Source of the DNA: Albidovulum sediminis
Lineage (GTDB): Bacteria; Pseudomonadota; Alphaproteobacteria; Rhodobacterales; Rhodobacteraceae
Length of the DNA: 64,000 nt
Assembly (NCBI RefSeq): GCF_025380365.1
Contig: NZ_JAOCQF010000001.1
Location: forward strand, 1,786,245 to 1,850,244
Direction of reading: 5' to 3'
Shown: positions 19,049-27,773 of the stretch, piece after piece
How positions within the stretch are numbered: the stretch's first letter is position 1
Layout: the number at the start of each line of letters is the position of its first letter
Program-made: the position numbers and the translations under genes
The notes under the pieces: generated by a model
Seen by the model: only the letters and a program-made list of their open reading frames with translations
Database searches by the model: none
What the model was told of the DNA's origin: nothing

Positions 19049-19519
19049 ATGCCGAAACTCGACCTCAGCAAGGTTCCGGTCAAGACCGGCTCGATCTATC
19101 CCGAACCCTACGCCAGCATGATGAAGGGCCGCTCCTCGCTGCGCCTGGGCGAGGCGGGTGGCCTGACACAATACGGGGTGAACCTCGTCACGCTCGAACC
19201 CGGCGCGCTGTCGTCGCTGCGCCACTGGCACCTGAACGAGGATGAGTTCGTCATGGTGACGGCGGGCGAATGCGTGCTGATCGACGATCAGGGCGAACAC
19301 CCGATGCTGCCCGGCGACTGCGCGGCCTTTCCGGCCGGCGACGGCAACGGGCATCACTTCGTCAACCGGTCCGACCGGATCGCGCAGTTCCTCGTCGTCG
19401 GCACCCGCGCCCCGCGCGAGGTCGCGACCTATTCCGACGTCGACATGAAGGTCGAGATGTCGGGCGGCAAGGCGGTCTTCACCTACAGGGACGGCACGCG
19501 CTGGGACGGCCCGCGATGA
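19049..19519 (+). CDS. Cupin-domain protein (second of three in tandem)
   Basis: 156 residues. The full cupin metal motif 1 is present, SLRHWHLNEDEFVMVTAGE (two His, Glu), and motif 2 is in LPGDCAAFPAGDGNGHHFVN. Unlike copies one and three it lacks the ILRKG start and begins MPKLDLSKVPVKTGSIYP. The gene is 5 nt after copy one and overlaps copy three by 4 nt (ATGA). Probably a cytoplasmic metal-dependent protein; function unknown. Confidence 0.85.
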   Translation: MPKLDLSKVPVKTGSIYPEPYASMMKGRSSLRLGEAGGLTQYGVNLVTLEPGALSSLRHWHLNEDEFVMVTAGECVLIDDQGEHPMLPGDCAAFPAGDGNGHHFVNRSDRIAQFLVVGTRAPREVATYSDVDMKVEMSGGKAVFTYRDGTRWDGPR

Positions 19520-19965
19520 TCATCCGCAAGGGCACCGCACGGCAGGACACCGCCACCCCCGAACAGATCGCCCATCTCGGCGCCTTCACCGCCGAGCTGC
19601 TGTCGGACACCGGCGGGCTGACCCAGTTCGGCGCCTTCGTCGAGACGCTGGCGCCGGGCAGCGCCTCCTCCGACCGCCACTGGCACGAATGCGAGGATGA
19701 ATTCCTTTTCGTCCTCGCCGGCACCCCGACCGTGATTGAGGATGACGGCCCCCACGACCTTTCGCCCGGTGACGCCGCCTGCTGGCCTGCGGGTATCGCC
19801 AACGGGCACCATGTGCTGAACCGCTCCGGCGCGGATTGCACCTACCTCGTGGTCGGCACCCGCGCCGCCTCCGACCGGGTGCACTACAGCGATATAGACC
19901 GCCTCTACACCCGCCGCGACGGCCAGGTCACGCGCACCCGGCGCGACGGAAGCCCGCTGCCATGA
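19516..19965 (+). CDS. Cupin-domain protein (third of three in tandem)
   Basis: 149 residues with metal motif 1 SDRHWHECEDEFLFVLAGT and motif 2 in SPGDAACWPAGIANGHHVLN. The start MIIRKGTARQ resembles copy one. The ATG overlaps the stop of copy two (ATGA). The last gene of the MerR-acyl-CoA dehydrogenase-GST-thiolase-cupin run; an intergenic repeat begins 14 nt after its stop. Confidence 0.85.
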   Translation: MIIRKGTARQDTATPEQIAHLGAFTAELLSDTGGLTQFGAFVETLAPGSASSDRHWHECEDEFLFVLAGTPTVIEDDGPHDLSPGDAACWPAGIANGHHVLNRSGADCTYLVVGTRAASDRVHYSDIDRLYTRRDGQVTRTRRDGSPLP

Positions 19966-19978
19966 CCCGCGCGCCCCG

Positions 19979-20070
19979 CTTCATTCTGGCCCAAATACTC
20001 CGCAGGGGTCGCCATCGGTGCGCCATCGGTTCGAGCGCCGATGGCGACGGGGCGCGAAGCCCCCGGCCCA
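19979..20070 (+). repeat. Intergenic repeat copy 3
   Basis: Starts 14 nt after the third cupin stop: CTTCATTCTGGC, CCAAATACTCCG, then a long imperfect stem around GTCGCCATCGG / CCGATGGCGAC and GGGGCGCGAAGCCCC. It lies in inverted orientation to copy 4 on the other side of the FadJ gene. Confidence 0.65.
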
Positions 20071-20095
20071 CAACGCCTGCCAAGGGAGACCCGAG

Positions 20096-22297
20096 ATGAC
20101 CGACTTCACCTCCACCACCGACGCCGACGGCATCGCCACGATCACCTGGGACGTGCCGGGCAAGTCGATGAACGTGCTCAGCCTCGACGGCATGGCGGAA
20201 CTTGACGCGCTGATCGACGCGGCCCTTGCCGACGCCGGGGTCAGGGGCGTGATCCTGACCTCGGGCAAGAAGGACTTCGCCGGGGGCATGGACCTCAACA
20301 TCATCGCGAAGATGAAGGAAAGCGCGGGCGCAGACCCGGCGCGCGGGCTCTTCGACGGGATCATGCGGTTCCACGCGCTCGAAAGGAAGATCGAGCTTGC
20401 GGGGATGGACCCGAAGACGAAGAAGGGGGGCAAGCCCATCGTCGCGGCGCTTCCCGGCACCGCGCTCGGCATCGGGCTGGAAATCCCGCTCTCGTGCCAC
20501 CGCATCTTCGCCGCCGACAATCCGAAGGCGAAGATCGGCCTGCCGGAGATCCTCGTCGGCATCTTCCCTGGCGCGGGCGGCACCACGCGGCTCGTCCGCA
20601 AGCTCGGCCCCATGGCCGCCTCGCCCTTCCTGCTCGAGGGCAAGCTGTCGGACCCGAAGAAGGCGCAGGCCGCCGGCATCATCGACGAGGTCGTGGCCCC
20701 CGACCGGCTGCTCGCGCGCGCGAAGGAATGGATCCTTGCGGCGAAGGATGCCGATCTGGTGAAACCCTGGGACGACAAGGGCTACAAGATGCCCGGCGGC
20801 GCGCCCTATCACCCCGCGGGCTTCATGACCTTCGTCGGCGCCTCGGCCATGGTCCTGGGCAAGACGATGGGCGTCTACCCGGCCGCCAAGGCACTCCTCT
20901 CGGCGGTCTACGAAGGCGCGCTCGTCCCCTTCGACGCGGCCCTCAGGGTCGAGGCGCGATGGTTCACGCATGTCCTCATGAACCCCTCGTCCGCGGCGAT
21001 GATCCGCTCGCTCTTCATCAACAAGGAGGCGCTGGAGAAGGGTGCGAACCGGCCCGCCGTCGCCGACCAGACGGTCAAGCGGCTGGGCGTCCTCGGCGCC
21101 GGAATGATGGGGGCGGGGATCGCCCATGTCGCGGCCAGCGCCGGCATCGACGTGGTCCTGATCGACGCCACGCAAGAGGCCGCGGACCGCGGCAAGGCCC
21201 ATTCCGAGGGTCTGCTCGACAAGGGGATGAAGCGCGGCAAGGTCACGGCAGAGAAAACGGCCGAGGTGCTGGCCCGGATCACCGCCACGGCCGACTACGC
21301 GGCCCTTGCCGGCGCCGACCTCGTGGTCGAGGCGGTGTTCGAGGACCCGAAGGTCAAGGCCGAGGTGACGGCCAGGGCCGAGGCGGTGATCGGCAAGGAC
21401 GCGATCTTTGCCACCAACACCTCGACCCTGCCGATCAGCGACCTGGCGAAAGCCTCGAAGCGGCCGGCGCAGTTCATCGGCATCCACTTCTTCAGCCCCG
21501 TCGACAAGATGATGCTGGTCGAGATCATCAAGGGCCGCGAGACCGGCGATGTGGCGGTGGCCAAGGCGCTCGACTTCGTACGCCAGATCCGCAAGACCCC
21601 GATCGTGGTGAACGACGCGCGCTTCTTCTACGCCAACCGCTGTATCATCCCCTACATCAACGAGGGGATACGGATGGTGGCCGAGGGGGTAGAACCCGCG
21701 CTGATCGAGAACGCGGCAAGGCTCGTGGGCCTGCCGCTCGGGCCGCTGCAACTGGTGGACGAGACCTCGATCGACCTCGGCGTGAAGATCGCGCGGGCGA
21801 CGAAGGCGGCGATGGGCGCGGCCTATCCCGACGGGGCGGTGGACGCGGTGATCTTTGCCATGGCCGACCGCGGCAGGCTCGGCCGCAAGGCCGCGGCGGG
21901 TTTCTACGCCTATGACGACAAGGGCCAGCGGACCGGGCTTTGGGACGGGCTGGCCGATCTCTGGCCGGTGGCCGCCGATCAGCCGGAACTGAGCGAGGTG
22001 CAGCACCGGATGCTGTTCGTGCAGGCGCTGGAGGCGGTCCGGGCGCTGGAGGAGGGCGTGCTGACCGACATCCGCGAAGGCGACGTGGGCGCGATCCTCG
22101 GTTGGGGGTTCTGCCCGTGGTCGGGTGGCCCCTTCTCCTGGCTCGACATGATCGGGGCGGCGAAGGCGGTCGAGATCTGCGACCGGCTGAGTGCCGCGCA
22201 CGGCGCCCGCTTTGCCGCGCCGGCGCTTCTGCGCGAGATCGCCGCGCGGGGCGACAGCTTCTACGGGCGCTTCGCACCGGCCGCGCGGGCGGCCTGA
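20096..22297 (+). CDS. fadJ: Trifunctional-type enoyl-CoA hydratase / 3-hydroxyacyl-CoA dehydrogenase
   Basis: 733 residues. An N-terminal crotonase domain (1-300: oxyanion-hole GKKDFAGGMDL, ALPGTALGIGLEI, GLPEILVGIFPGAGGTTR) hydrates 2-enoyl-CoA. It is followed by the NAD-binding 3-hydroxyacyl-CoA dehydrogenase domain (GVLGAGMMGAGIAH near 332-345; the catalytic His in GIHFFSPVDKM) and duplicated C-terminal helical domains. It is the beta-oxidation partner of the upstream thiolase. A GGGAG lies 7-11 nt before the ATG. Assignment to fadB or fadJ subtype is by length and architecture only. Confidence 0.92.
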   Translation: MTDFTSTTDADGIATITWDVPGKSMNVLSLDGMAELDALIDAALADAGVRGVILTSGKKDFAGGMDLNIIAKMKESAGADPARGLFDGIMRFHALERKIELAGMDPKTKKGGKPIVAALPGTALGIGLEIPLSCHRIFAADNPKAKIGLPEILVGIFPGAGGTTRLVRKLGPMAASPFLLEGKLSDPKKAQAAGIIDEVVAPDRLLARAKEWILAAKDADLVKPWDDKGYKMPGGAPYHPAGFMTFVGASAMVLGKTMGVYPAAKALLSAVYEGALVPFDAALRVEARWFTHVLMNPSSAAMIRSLFINKEALEKGANRPAVADQTVKRLGVLGAGMMGAGIAHVAASAGIDVVLIDATQEAADRGKAHSEGLLDKGMKRGKVTAEKTAEVLARITATADYAALAGADLVVEAVFEDPKVKAEVTARAEAVIGKDAIFATNTSTLPISDLAKASKRPAQFIGIHFFSPVDKMMLVEIIKGRETGDVAVAKALDFVRQIRKTPIVVNDARFFYANRCIIPYINEGIRMVAEGVEPALIENAARLVGLPLGPLQLVDETSIDLGVKIARATKAAMGAAYPDGAVDAVIFAMADRGRLGRKAAAGFYAYDDKGQRTGLWDGLADLWPVAADQPELSEVQHRMLFVQALEAVRALEEGVLTDIREGDVGAILGWGFCPWSGGPFSWLDMIGAAKAVEICDRLSAAHGARFAAPALLREIAARGDSFYGRFAPAARAA

Positions 22298-22370
22298 GGC
22301 GGCATCGCCCGGCCCTGCGGTCGGCGGCGGGGGGGGGGTCGCACCCCCTCGCCAGCGGCTCTGGAACCGG

Positions 22371-22419
22371 AAGCGCGCCGATGGCGACCCCGCGGAGCAT
22401 TTCCGCCAGAATGAAGGGG
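22371..22419 (-). repeat. Intergenic repeat copy 4 (inverted relative to copy 3)
   Basis: On the minus strand it reads CCCCTTCATTCTGGC, GGAAATGCTCCGCGGGGTCGCCATCGGCGC. It starts 16 nt after the stop of the DMT transporter gene. With copy 3 it flanks the FadJ gene as an inverted pair. The rest of the 137-bp gap is a G-rich run (22328-22338). Confidence 0.65.
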
Positions 22420-22434
22420 CCAGAGGCCCTGGGC

Positions 22435-23358
22435 CTATTTCCCTCTCAGCGCGATGATCAGCCCGGCGAGGAAGATCAGCGCCATGCCGGCGGTGGCGCG
22501 CAGCGACAGGAGATCGCCCCAGATCGCCCAGGTCCAGAAGGCCGAGGCCGGCAGGATGACGTATTCGAAGACCGCCACCCGGCTTGCCTCGGCCATCTGG
22601 TAGGCCTTCACCATCATGCCCACGCCCAGAAGCGAGCCCGCGGCCTGCACGAAGGTCCAGAACAGGAACGTGCCCGTGGGCCAGACCGCGCCCCTGAGGA
22701 TGAAGCCTTCGACCCCCTCGGGAACAGCCGGCTGCCAGATCGCCAGGACTGCAAGACCCAGAAGGCCGTAGACGCCGAGGGCGGCAAAGAACCCGGCCAG
22801 CATCGTCTCGGCGGTTTCGCCTGCGCACCACTGGCGGGTGGCGAGGTTGCCGAGCGCGTAAAGGGCGCCTGCGGCGACCGGCAGGATCGTCGCCGGGCCG
22901 ATGGCCATGTCGCCCTCCGGCCCGAGAACCATCATGACGCCGATGAATCCCACCGCCACGGCAAGGATCCGGAACGGGCCGATCTGCATGCCGAAGGCGA
23001 AGCGCGAGATCAGGAGGACGAAGATCGGCGCGGTGAACAGGCCCGCCGCGACCACAGCGACCGGAAGGAAGGCGAGGCAGCCGAAATAGACGACCATGGC
23101 CGAGCCGTGGACGAAGCTGCGGAAGGCCACCGCGCCCCAGCTTTTCGGCCGCAGCCTCAGGCCGAGCGGAACCGACGCGAGGCCGAGCAGGGCGAAGGCC
23201 ATGGCGGTGCGGGTGGCGTGGAACTGCCACAGGCCCGCGTCCGCGGCGATTTCCTGCACGAAGTTGTCGGTGAAGCCGATCAGCATCGCATAGACGAAGA
23301 TCGCGCCGGCCGCGGCAATCGTGCGGTTCGCTGGAACGGTATCGGTCAGGGTCGTCAT
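22435..23358 (-). CDS. DMT (EamA) family transporter
   Basis: 307 residues, ten predicted membrane segments arranged as two EamA repeats, e.g. AIFVYAMLIGFTDNFVQEIA near the start and the FEYVILPASAFWTWAIWGD block near the end. An inner-membrane metabolite or drug exporter of unknown substrate. ATG 23358 (MTTLTDT) was chosen; the frame is open further upstream but overlaps the divergent acyl-CoA ligase gene. The two divergent genes share a 94-bp promoter region. Confidence 0.88.
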   Translation of the reverse strand: MTTLTDTVPANRTIAAAGAIFVYAMLIGFTDNFVQEIAADAGLWQFHATRTAMAFALLGLASVPLGLRLRPKSWGAVAFRSFVHGSAMVVYFGCLAFLPVAVVAAGLFTAPIFVLLISRFAFGMQIGPFRILAVAVGFIGVMMVLGPEGDMAIGPATILPVAAGALYALGNLATRQWCAGETAETMLAGFFAALGVYGLLGLAVLAIWQPAVPEGVEGFILRGAVWPTGTFLFWTFVQAAGSLLGVGMMVKAYQMAEASRVAVFEYVILPASAFWTWAIWGDLLSLRATAGMALIFLAGLIIALRGK

Positions 23359-23452
23359 GCTGTTGTCCGGTGTCGTTTTCCGCTTCCCTTCAACCTGCAG
23401 GCGGCTCCATATTCGCGTCTGATAGCGACATGATCGGTCGGGGAGGCATTTC

Positions 23453-25078
23453 GTGGGCTGGCTGGCAGATGAAACGGGTCTTGGCAAGACCCCGGCGAAT
23501 TTCGTGGCGCTGACGCCATTGTCGTTTCTCGCCCGCGCGGGCGATGTGCACACCGATCAGACCGCGATCGTCTATCGGGGCACCCGGCGCAGCTATGCCG
23601 AGTATCGTGCGCGCGTCAGCCGGCTTGCCTCGGCGCTCAGCCGGGCGGGGGTGCGGCCCGGCGACGTGGTGGCGACGCTTCTGCCCAATATTCCCGCCCA
23701 GGCCGAGGCGCATTTCGGCGTGCCGGCGGCGGGCGCGATCCTGAACACGATCAACACCCGGCTCGACCCCGACACGGTGGGCTATATCCTTGACCATGGC
23801 GAAGCGAAGGTCCTGCTGGCCGACACCGCGCTGTTGCCGCTGGCGGCCGAGGCCATCGCGCGGATGGAGGGCCCCGCGCCGATGATCGTCGAGGTGGCCG
23901 ACGGCGAGGCCGGGTTCCAGCCCACCGGTGCGCACGCGGAGTATGAGGATTTCCTGACCACCGGCGACCCCGAAGCGCCCTGGCACCTGCCGCAGGACGA
24001 ATGGGAAAGCCTCGCGCTCAACTACACCTCGGGGACGACGGGGCGGCCGAAGGGCGTGGTCTATCACCACCGCGGCGCCTATCTGCTGGCGATGGGCACT
24101 GCCGTCTGCTGGGCAACGGGGATCCGCCCGGTCTACCTGACCATCGTGCCGCTTTTCCATTGCAACGGCTGGTGCCACACCTGGATGATGCCCGCGGTGG
24201 GCGGCACGCTGGTCTGCTGCCGCGACATCACGGCGAAGAACATCTACGACGCCATCGCCGACGAGGGCGTGACCCACATGGGCGGCGCCCCCATCGTGCT
24301 GAACGCGATCATCAACGCGAAGCCCTCGGACCGCCGCCCCTTCGATCATGTGGTCGAGGTCTATACCGCCGGCGCACCACCCGCAGCGGCGACGCTGGCC
24401 GCGATCGAGCCGCTCGGCTTTCACGTCACCCAGGTCTACGGCCTGACGGAAACCTACGGCCATGTCACCGAATGCCTTTGGCACGCGCGCTGGGAAGGCC
24501 TGCCGCAGGACGAACGCGCCGCGATCAAGGCGCGGACCGGCGTGCTGATGCCGTTCATGGAGGATATCTCGGTCCATGACGAAAACGGCGCCCCGGTGCC
24601 GCGCGACGGGCAGACCCCGGGCGAGATCGCCATTCGCGGAAATTCGGTGATGAAGGGATATTACAAGAACCCCAAGGCCACCGAAGAGGCATTCCGGGGC
24701 GGCTTCTTCCGGTCGGGCGATGTCGCCTTCCAGCATCCGGACGGCTACATCAAGATCACCGACCGGGCCAAGGACATCATCATCTCGGGCGGAGAGAACG
24801 TCTCCTCGGTAGAGGTCGAGGGGGCGCTGATGCACCATCCGGCCGTCTCGCTCTGCGCCGTGGTGGCCAAGCCGGACGAAAAATGGGGCGAAGTGCCCTG
24901 CGCCTTCGTCGAACTGAAGGAAGGCGCCGGGGCGAGCGAGGAGGAACTGATCGCCTTCGCACGGTCCCGTCTTGCCGGCTTCAAGACGCCCAAGCGCGTG
25001 GTGTTCTGCGAACTGCCCAAGACCTCGACCGGGAAGGTGCAGAAGTTCGAATTGAGGGCGCGCGCGAAAGAGGTCTGA
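23453..25078 (+). CDS. Acyl-CoA synthetase (AMP-forming), medium-chain/DmdB-like
   Basis: 541 residues of the ANL superfamily. Adenylation motifs are the P-loop YTSGTTGRPKGV, YGLTETYGH and the RSGDVA hinge region, followed by DRAKDIIISGGENVSS and the catalytic lysine in the terminal PKTSTGKVQKFEL. It activates a carboxylic acid to acyl-CoA with ATP. A GTG start is supported by GGGGAGG about 6 nt upstream. The family includes medium-chain fatty acyl and 3-methylmercaptopropionate (DmdB) ligases; with the DmdC-like dehydrogenase nearby, either use is possible. Confidence 0.9.
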   Translation: MGWLADETGLGKTPANFVALTPLSFLARAGDVHTDQTAIVYRGTRRSYAEYRARVSRLASALSRAGVRPGDVVATLLPNIPAQAEAHFGVPAAGAILNTINTRLDPDTVGYILDHGEAKVLLADTALLPLAAEAIARMEGPAPMIVEVADGEAGFQPTGAHAEYEDFLTTGDPEAPWHLPQDEWESLALNYTSGTTGRPKGVVYHHRGAYLLAMGTAVCWATGIRPVYLTIVPLFHCNGWCHTWMMPAVGGTLVCCRDITAKNIYDAIADEGVTHMGGAPIVLNAIINAKPSDRRPFDHVVEVYTAGAPPAAATLAAIEPLGFHVTQVYGLTETYGHVTECLWHARWEGLPQDERAAIKARTGVLMPFMEDISVHDENGAPVPRDGQTPGEIAIRGNSVMKGYYKNPKATEEAFRGGFFRSGDVAFQHPDGYIKITDRAKDIIISGGENVSSVEVEGALMHHPAVSLCAVVAKPDEKWGEVPCAFVELKEGAGASEEELIAFARSRLAGFKTPKRVVFCELPKTSTGKVQKFELRARAKEV

Positions 25079-25105
25079 GGCCCTGGGCGGGGGCGGGCGG
25101 GCGCC

Positions 25106-26590
25106 CTACCCCGCAATCGCGCGGATGCCGTAGAAGAGAAGCGCCGACATCAGTGCCGCCGCGGGAACCGTGACGACCCAGGCCGCGATGATCGTCATGA
25201 AATGCGCGCGCCGGACGAGCTTGCGGCGGCCGCGTTCCTCGGGCGCAAGCACCGGCCGTTCCGGCATGTCGATCCGGTTGTTGCGGAGCCGCCGTTCGGC
25301 GTCCCATTCGCGGAAGAAGCCGACACCGAAGACGGCGCCCACCGCAATATGCGTCGAACTGACCGGCAGGCCCAGCCAGCTTGCGACGATGACGGTGACC
25401 GCGGCCGAAAGCGCCACGCAGTAGGCCCGCATCGGGTTGAGCTTGGTGATCTGGCTGCCCACCATGCGGATGAGCTTTGGCCCGAAGAGGAAGAGGCCGA
25501 ACGAGATGCCGAAGGCGCCGATCACCATGACCCAGTGCGGGATGCTCACGTCGCCGCCGATCCCGCCCGACCCCGAGGCCTGGACGACGGCGGCCAGCGG
25601 ACCGACCGCGTTGGCGACATCGTTCGCGCCATGGGCAAAGCTCAGCAGCGCGGCCGACACCACGAGCGGGATCCCGAACAGGACCTTGAGCGACTTGTTG
25701 CGGTTTTCGAGCCCGCGCGACTGGCGGCGGATCACCGGGATCATCGCCGCCCAGATCGCCACGCCGGCGATGAGCCCGATCAGCATCGCCTGCGACAGCG
25801 ATATCTTGACCAGGTGCTTCAGCCCCTTGAGCGAGAGATAGGCCGCGAAGGCGCCCGCCATGATGCCGACCAGGACCGGAACCCAGACCCGCGCCGCCGC
25901 GATCTTGTCGTCCCGGTAGATCACGCGTGACTTGATGAACCAGAGGAAAGCCGCGGCGATCGCCCCGCCGAGCAGGGGTGAGATCACCCAGCTTGCCGCG
26001 ATCGTGCCCATCGTGCTCCAGTTCACCGCCCCGAACCCGGCCGAGGCGATGCCGGCCCCCATGACGCCACCGACGACCGAATGCGTGGTCGAGACCGGCG
26101 CGCCGATCCAGGTGGCCAGGTTGACCCAGAGCGCCGAGGACAGGAGCGCGGCCAGCATCGCCCAGATGAAGGCGTCGCTCGTCTCGATGCTTTCGGGCGT
26201 GACGATGCCCTTCGAGATGGTGGTGACGACATCCCCGCCCGCGATCAGCGCGCCTGCGCTTTCAAAGACCGCCGCGATCGCGATCGCACCACCCATCGAC
26301 AGCGCATTGGCCCCGACCGCAGGCCCCATGTTGTTGGCCACGTCATTGGCGCCGATGTTCAGCGCCATATAGGCGCCGAAGACGGCGGCGACCACGACAA
26401 CCAGCGTGTTGCTGCTTTGGCCAAGGAATGCCAGCGCCGCAAAGCCGGCCAGCACGATGAAGACGAAGGCGATGCCCGGCCCTACCAGCGGGCGCGCGAC
26501 ATAGGCGGTCGCGGCCTCGAGGTTCTCGAACCGGCCAAGGTCGCGGTCGAGCGTCTCGAGGTGGCGCGCTTCGAAGTCGTTCCGGGCCAT
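25106..26590 (-). CDS. pit: PiT-family inorganic phosphate transporter
   Basis: 494 residues with about 12 membrane segments and the two PiT signature repeats GANDVANNMGPAVGA (first half) and GANDVANAVGPLAAV (second half), each followed later by a VSTTHSVVGG / VSSTHIAVGA motif. A low-affinity proton- or metal-phosphate symporter in the inner membrane. The start MARNDFEARH is supported by AGGAGA about 6 nt upstream. It is convergent with the acyl-CoA ligase gene, with only 27 bp between stops, and divergent from the next gene. Confidence 0.93.
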   Translation of the reverse strand: MARNDFEARHLETLDRDLGRFENLEAATAYVARPLVGPGIAFVFIVLAGFAALAFLGQSSNTLVVVVAAVFGAYMALNIGANDVANNMGPAVGANALSMGGAIAIAAVFESAGALIAGGDVVTTISKGIVTPESIETSDAFIWAMLAALLSSALWVNLATWIGAPVSTTHSVVGGVMGAGIASAGFGAVNWSTMGTIAASWVISPLLGGAIAAAFLWFIKSRVIYRDDKIAAARVWVPVLVGIMAGAFAAYLSLKGLKHLVKISLSQAMLIGLIAGVAIWAAMIPVIRRQSRGLENRNKSLKVLFGIPLVVSAALLSFAHGANDVANAVGPLAAVVQASGSGGIGGDVSIPHWVMVIGAFGISFGLFLFGPKLIRMVGSQITKLNPMRAYCVALSAAVTVIVASWLGLPVSSTHIAVGAVFGVGFFREWDAERRLRNNRIDMPERPVLAPEERGRRKLVRRAHFMTIIAAWVVTVPAAALMSALLFYGIRAIAG

Positions 26591-26747
26591 TGCGATCTCC
26601 TGCGGGGTCTCGCCCGGCTGGTTAGGCGGCTTTCGCGCGCAAATCAACAGCCCCGCGCGGCCGCGGCCGCCCGGCTTGCGATTGTTCGCGTTCCCGCAAT
26701 GGTCTATCCTTCGCTCAGACGAGGCAAAGAGCAGGCCCGCACCGCCC

Positions 26748-27770
26748 ATGACGGCGCTTACCGAATACCAGCGGCTGGAATCGACCGGCCTGTGGCGTGC
26801 CGCACCCGACGGGCAGCGGCGCGAGGTTGTCGTGGTCTTCGGCGATGCGACGCTGGTCATCTCCGATTCCCGCTCCATGGCCGCCCTTGCGCACTGGTCT
26901 CTGCCGGCGGTCGTGCGCCTCAACCCCGGCAAGCGGCCCGCACTCTACGCCCCCGGCCCCGAGGCGGGCGAGGAACTGGAGATCGAGGACGAGACCATGA
27001 TCGCCGCGATCGGCAAGCTGCGCCGCCTGATCGAGGCGCGGCGCCCGCATCCGGGGCGGCTGAGGCAATGGCTTCTGGGCGCGGGCGTGGCGCTGCTTTT
27101 CGGGATCGTCGTCTTCTGGCTGCCGGGGGCGCTGATCGCGCACACCGCCGCGATCCTGCCCGATGCGCGGCGAGACGACATCGGCGCGCGCGTGCTGGCC
27201 GACCTGACGCGGCTGACCGGGGCGCCCTGCACCACGCCCGAGGGCGACGCGGCACTTGCCCGGCTGGCCGCGCGCGTTCTGGGCACGGGCCGGGGTAGTC
27301 TGCTGGTCCTGCCGACCGGGATGGATGCGCCGCGTGCGCTGCCCGGCGGTCGCATCGCCATTCCACGGGTGCAGGCGGAATCCGGGGCCCCGCCCGAGGT
27401 TCTGGCGGGCCATATCCTGACCGCGCGGCTGCGCGCGGAGCGGGCCGACCCCACGCGCCGTCTGCTGGACTGGGCGGGGCTCGGCGCCGCGCTCGGGCTT
27501 CTGACCACCGGCGACCTGCCCGAGGATGCCGTCCACGGCTATGCCGAAACCTTCCTGACCGAACCGCTCGACCCGGTCCCTTCCGATCCGCTGATCGCGG
27601 CCTTCGGCGCGGCCAAGGTGCCCTCGACCCCGTTCGCCTACGCGCTCGACCCCACCGGCGAGGCGACGCTCGACCTGATCGAGTCCGATCCGTTCCGCAG
27701 CGGCCCGCCGGCTGCGCCGGTCCTTGAGGACGGCGACTGGGTGGCGTTGCAGGGGATCTGCGCGGGCTGA
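26748..27770 (+). CDS. Unknown membrane-anchored protein
   Basis: 340 residues, not recognised. The first 105 residues are soluble and rich in beta-strand pattern (REVVVVFGDATLVISDSRSMAALAHWSLP), with an acidic stretch EAGEELEIEDE. A single membrane segment follows at about 108-131, and then a roughly 210-residue domain (ILPDARRDDIGARVLADLTRLTGAPC...GSLLVLPTGMDAPRALPGGRIAIPR...GHILTARLRAERADP). The latter part, with an LTGAPC cysteine and the IPRVQAESGAPPEVLAGH segment, loosely recalls the outline of a peptidase-like domain but lacks a clear HExxH. Codon usage matches neighbours, so it is a real native gene. It converges with the SPOR gene, 3 bp away. Confidence 0.7.
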   Translation: MTALTEYQRLESTGLWRAAPDGQRREVVVVFGDATLVISDSRSMAALAHWSLPAVVRLNPGKRPALYAPGPEAGEELEIEDETMIAAIGKLRRLIEARRPHPGRLRQWLLGAGVALLFGIVVFWLPGALIAHTAAILPDARRDDIGARVLADLTRLTGAPCTTPEGDAALARLAARVLGTGRGSLLVLPTGMDAPRALPGGRIAIPRVQAESGAPPEVLAGHILTARLRAERADPTRRLLDWAGLGAALGLLTTGDLPEDAVHGYAETFLTEPLDPVPSDPLIAAFGAAKVPSTPFAYALDPTGEATLDLIESDPFRSGPPAAPVLEDGDWVALQGICAG

Positions 27771-27773
27771 CCC

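Noticed and set aside
22328-22338. G-run as a phase-variable or quadruplex element
   Set aside because: A single short homopolymer in a gap after a stop codon, with no further G-runs in a regular pattern.
19928-23230. A very long minus-strand open frame (about 1100 codons) over the fadJ region
   Set aside because: Antisense shadow of fadJ in GC-rich DNA: residue composition is Arg/Gly/Asp-rich without domains, while the plus strand codes clear enzymes.
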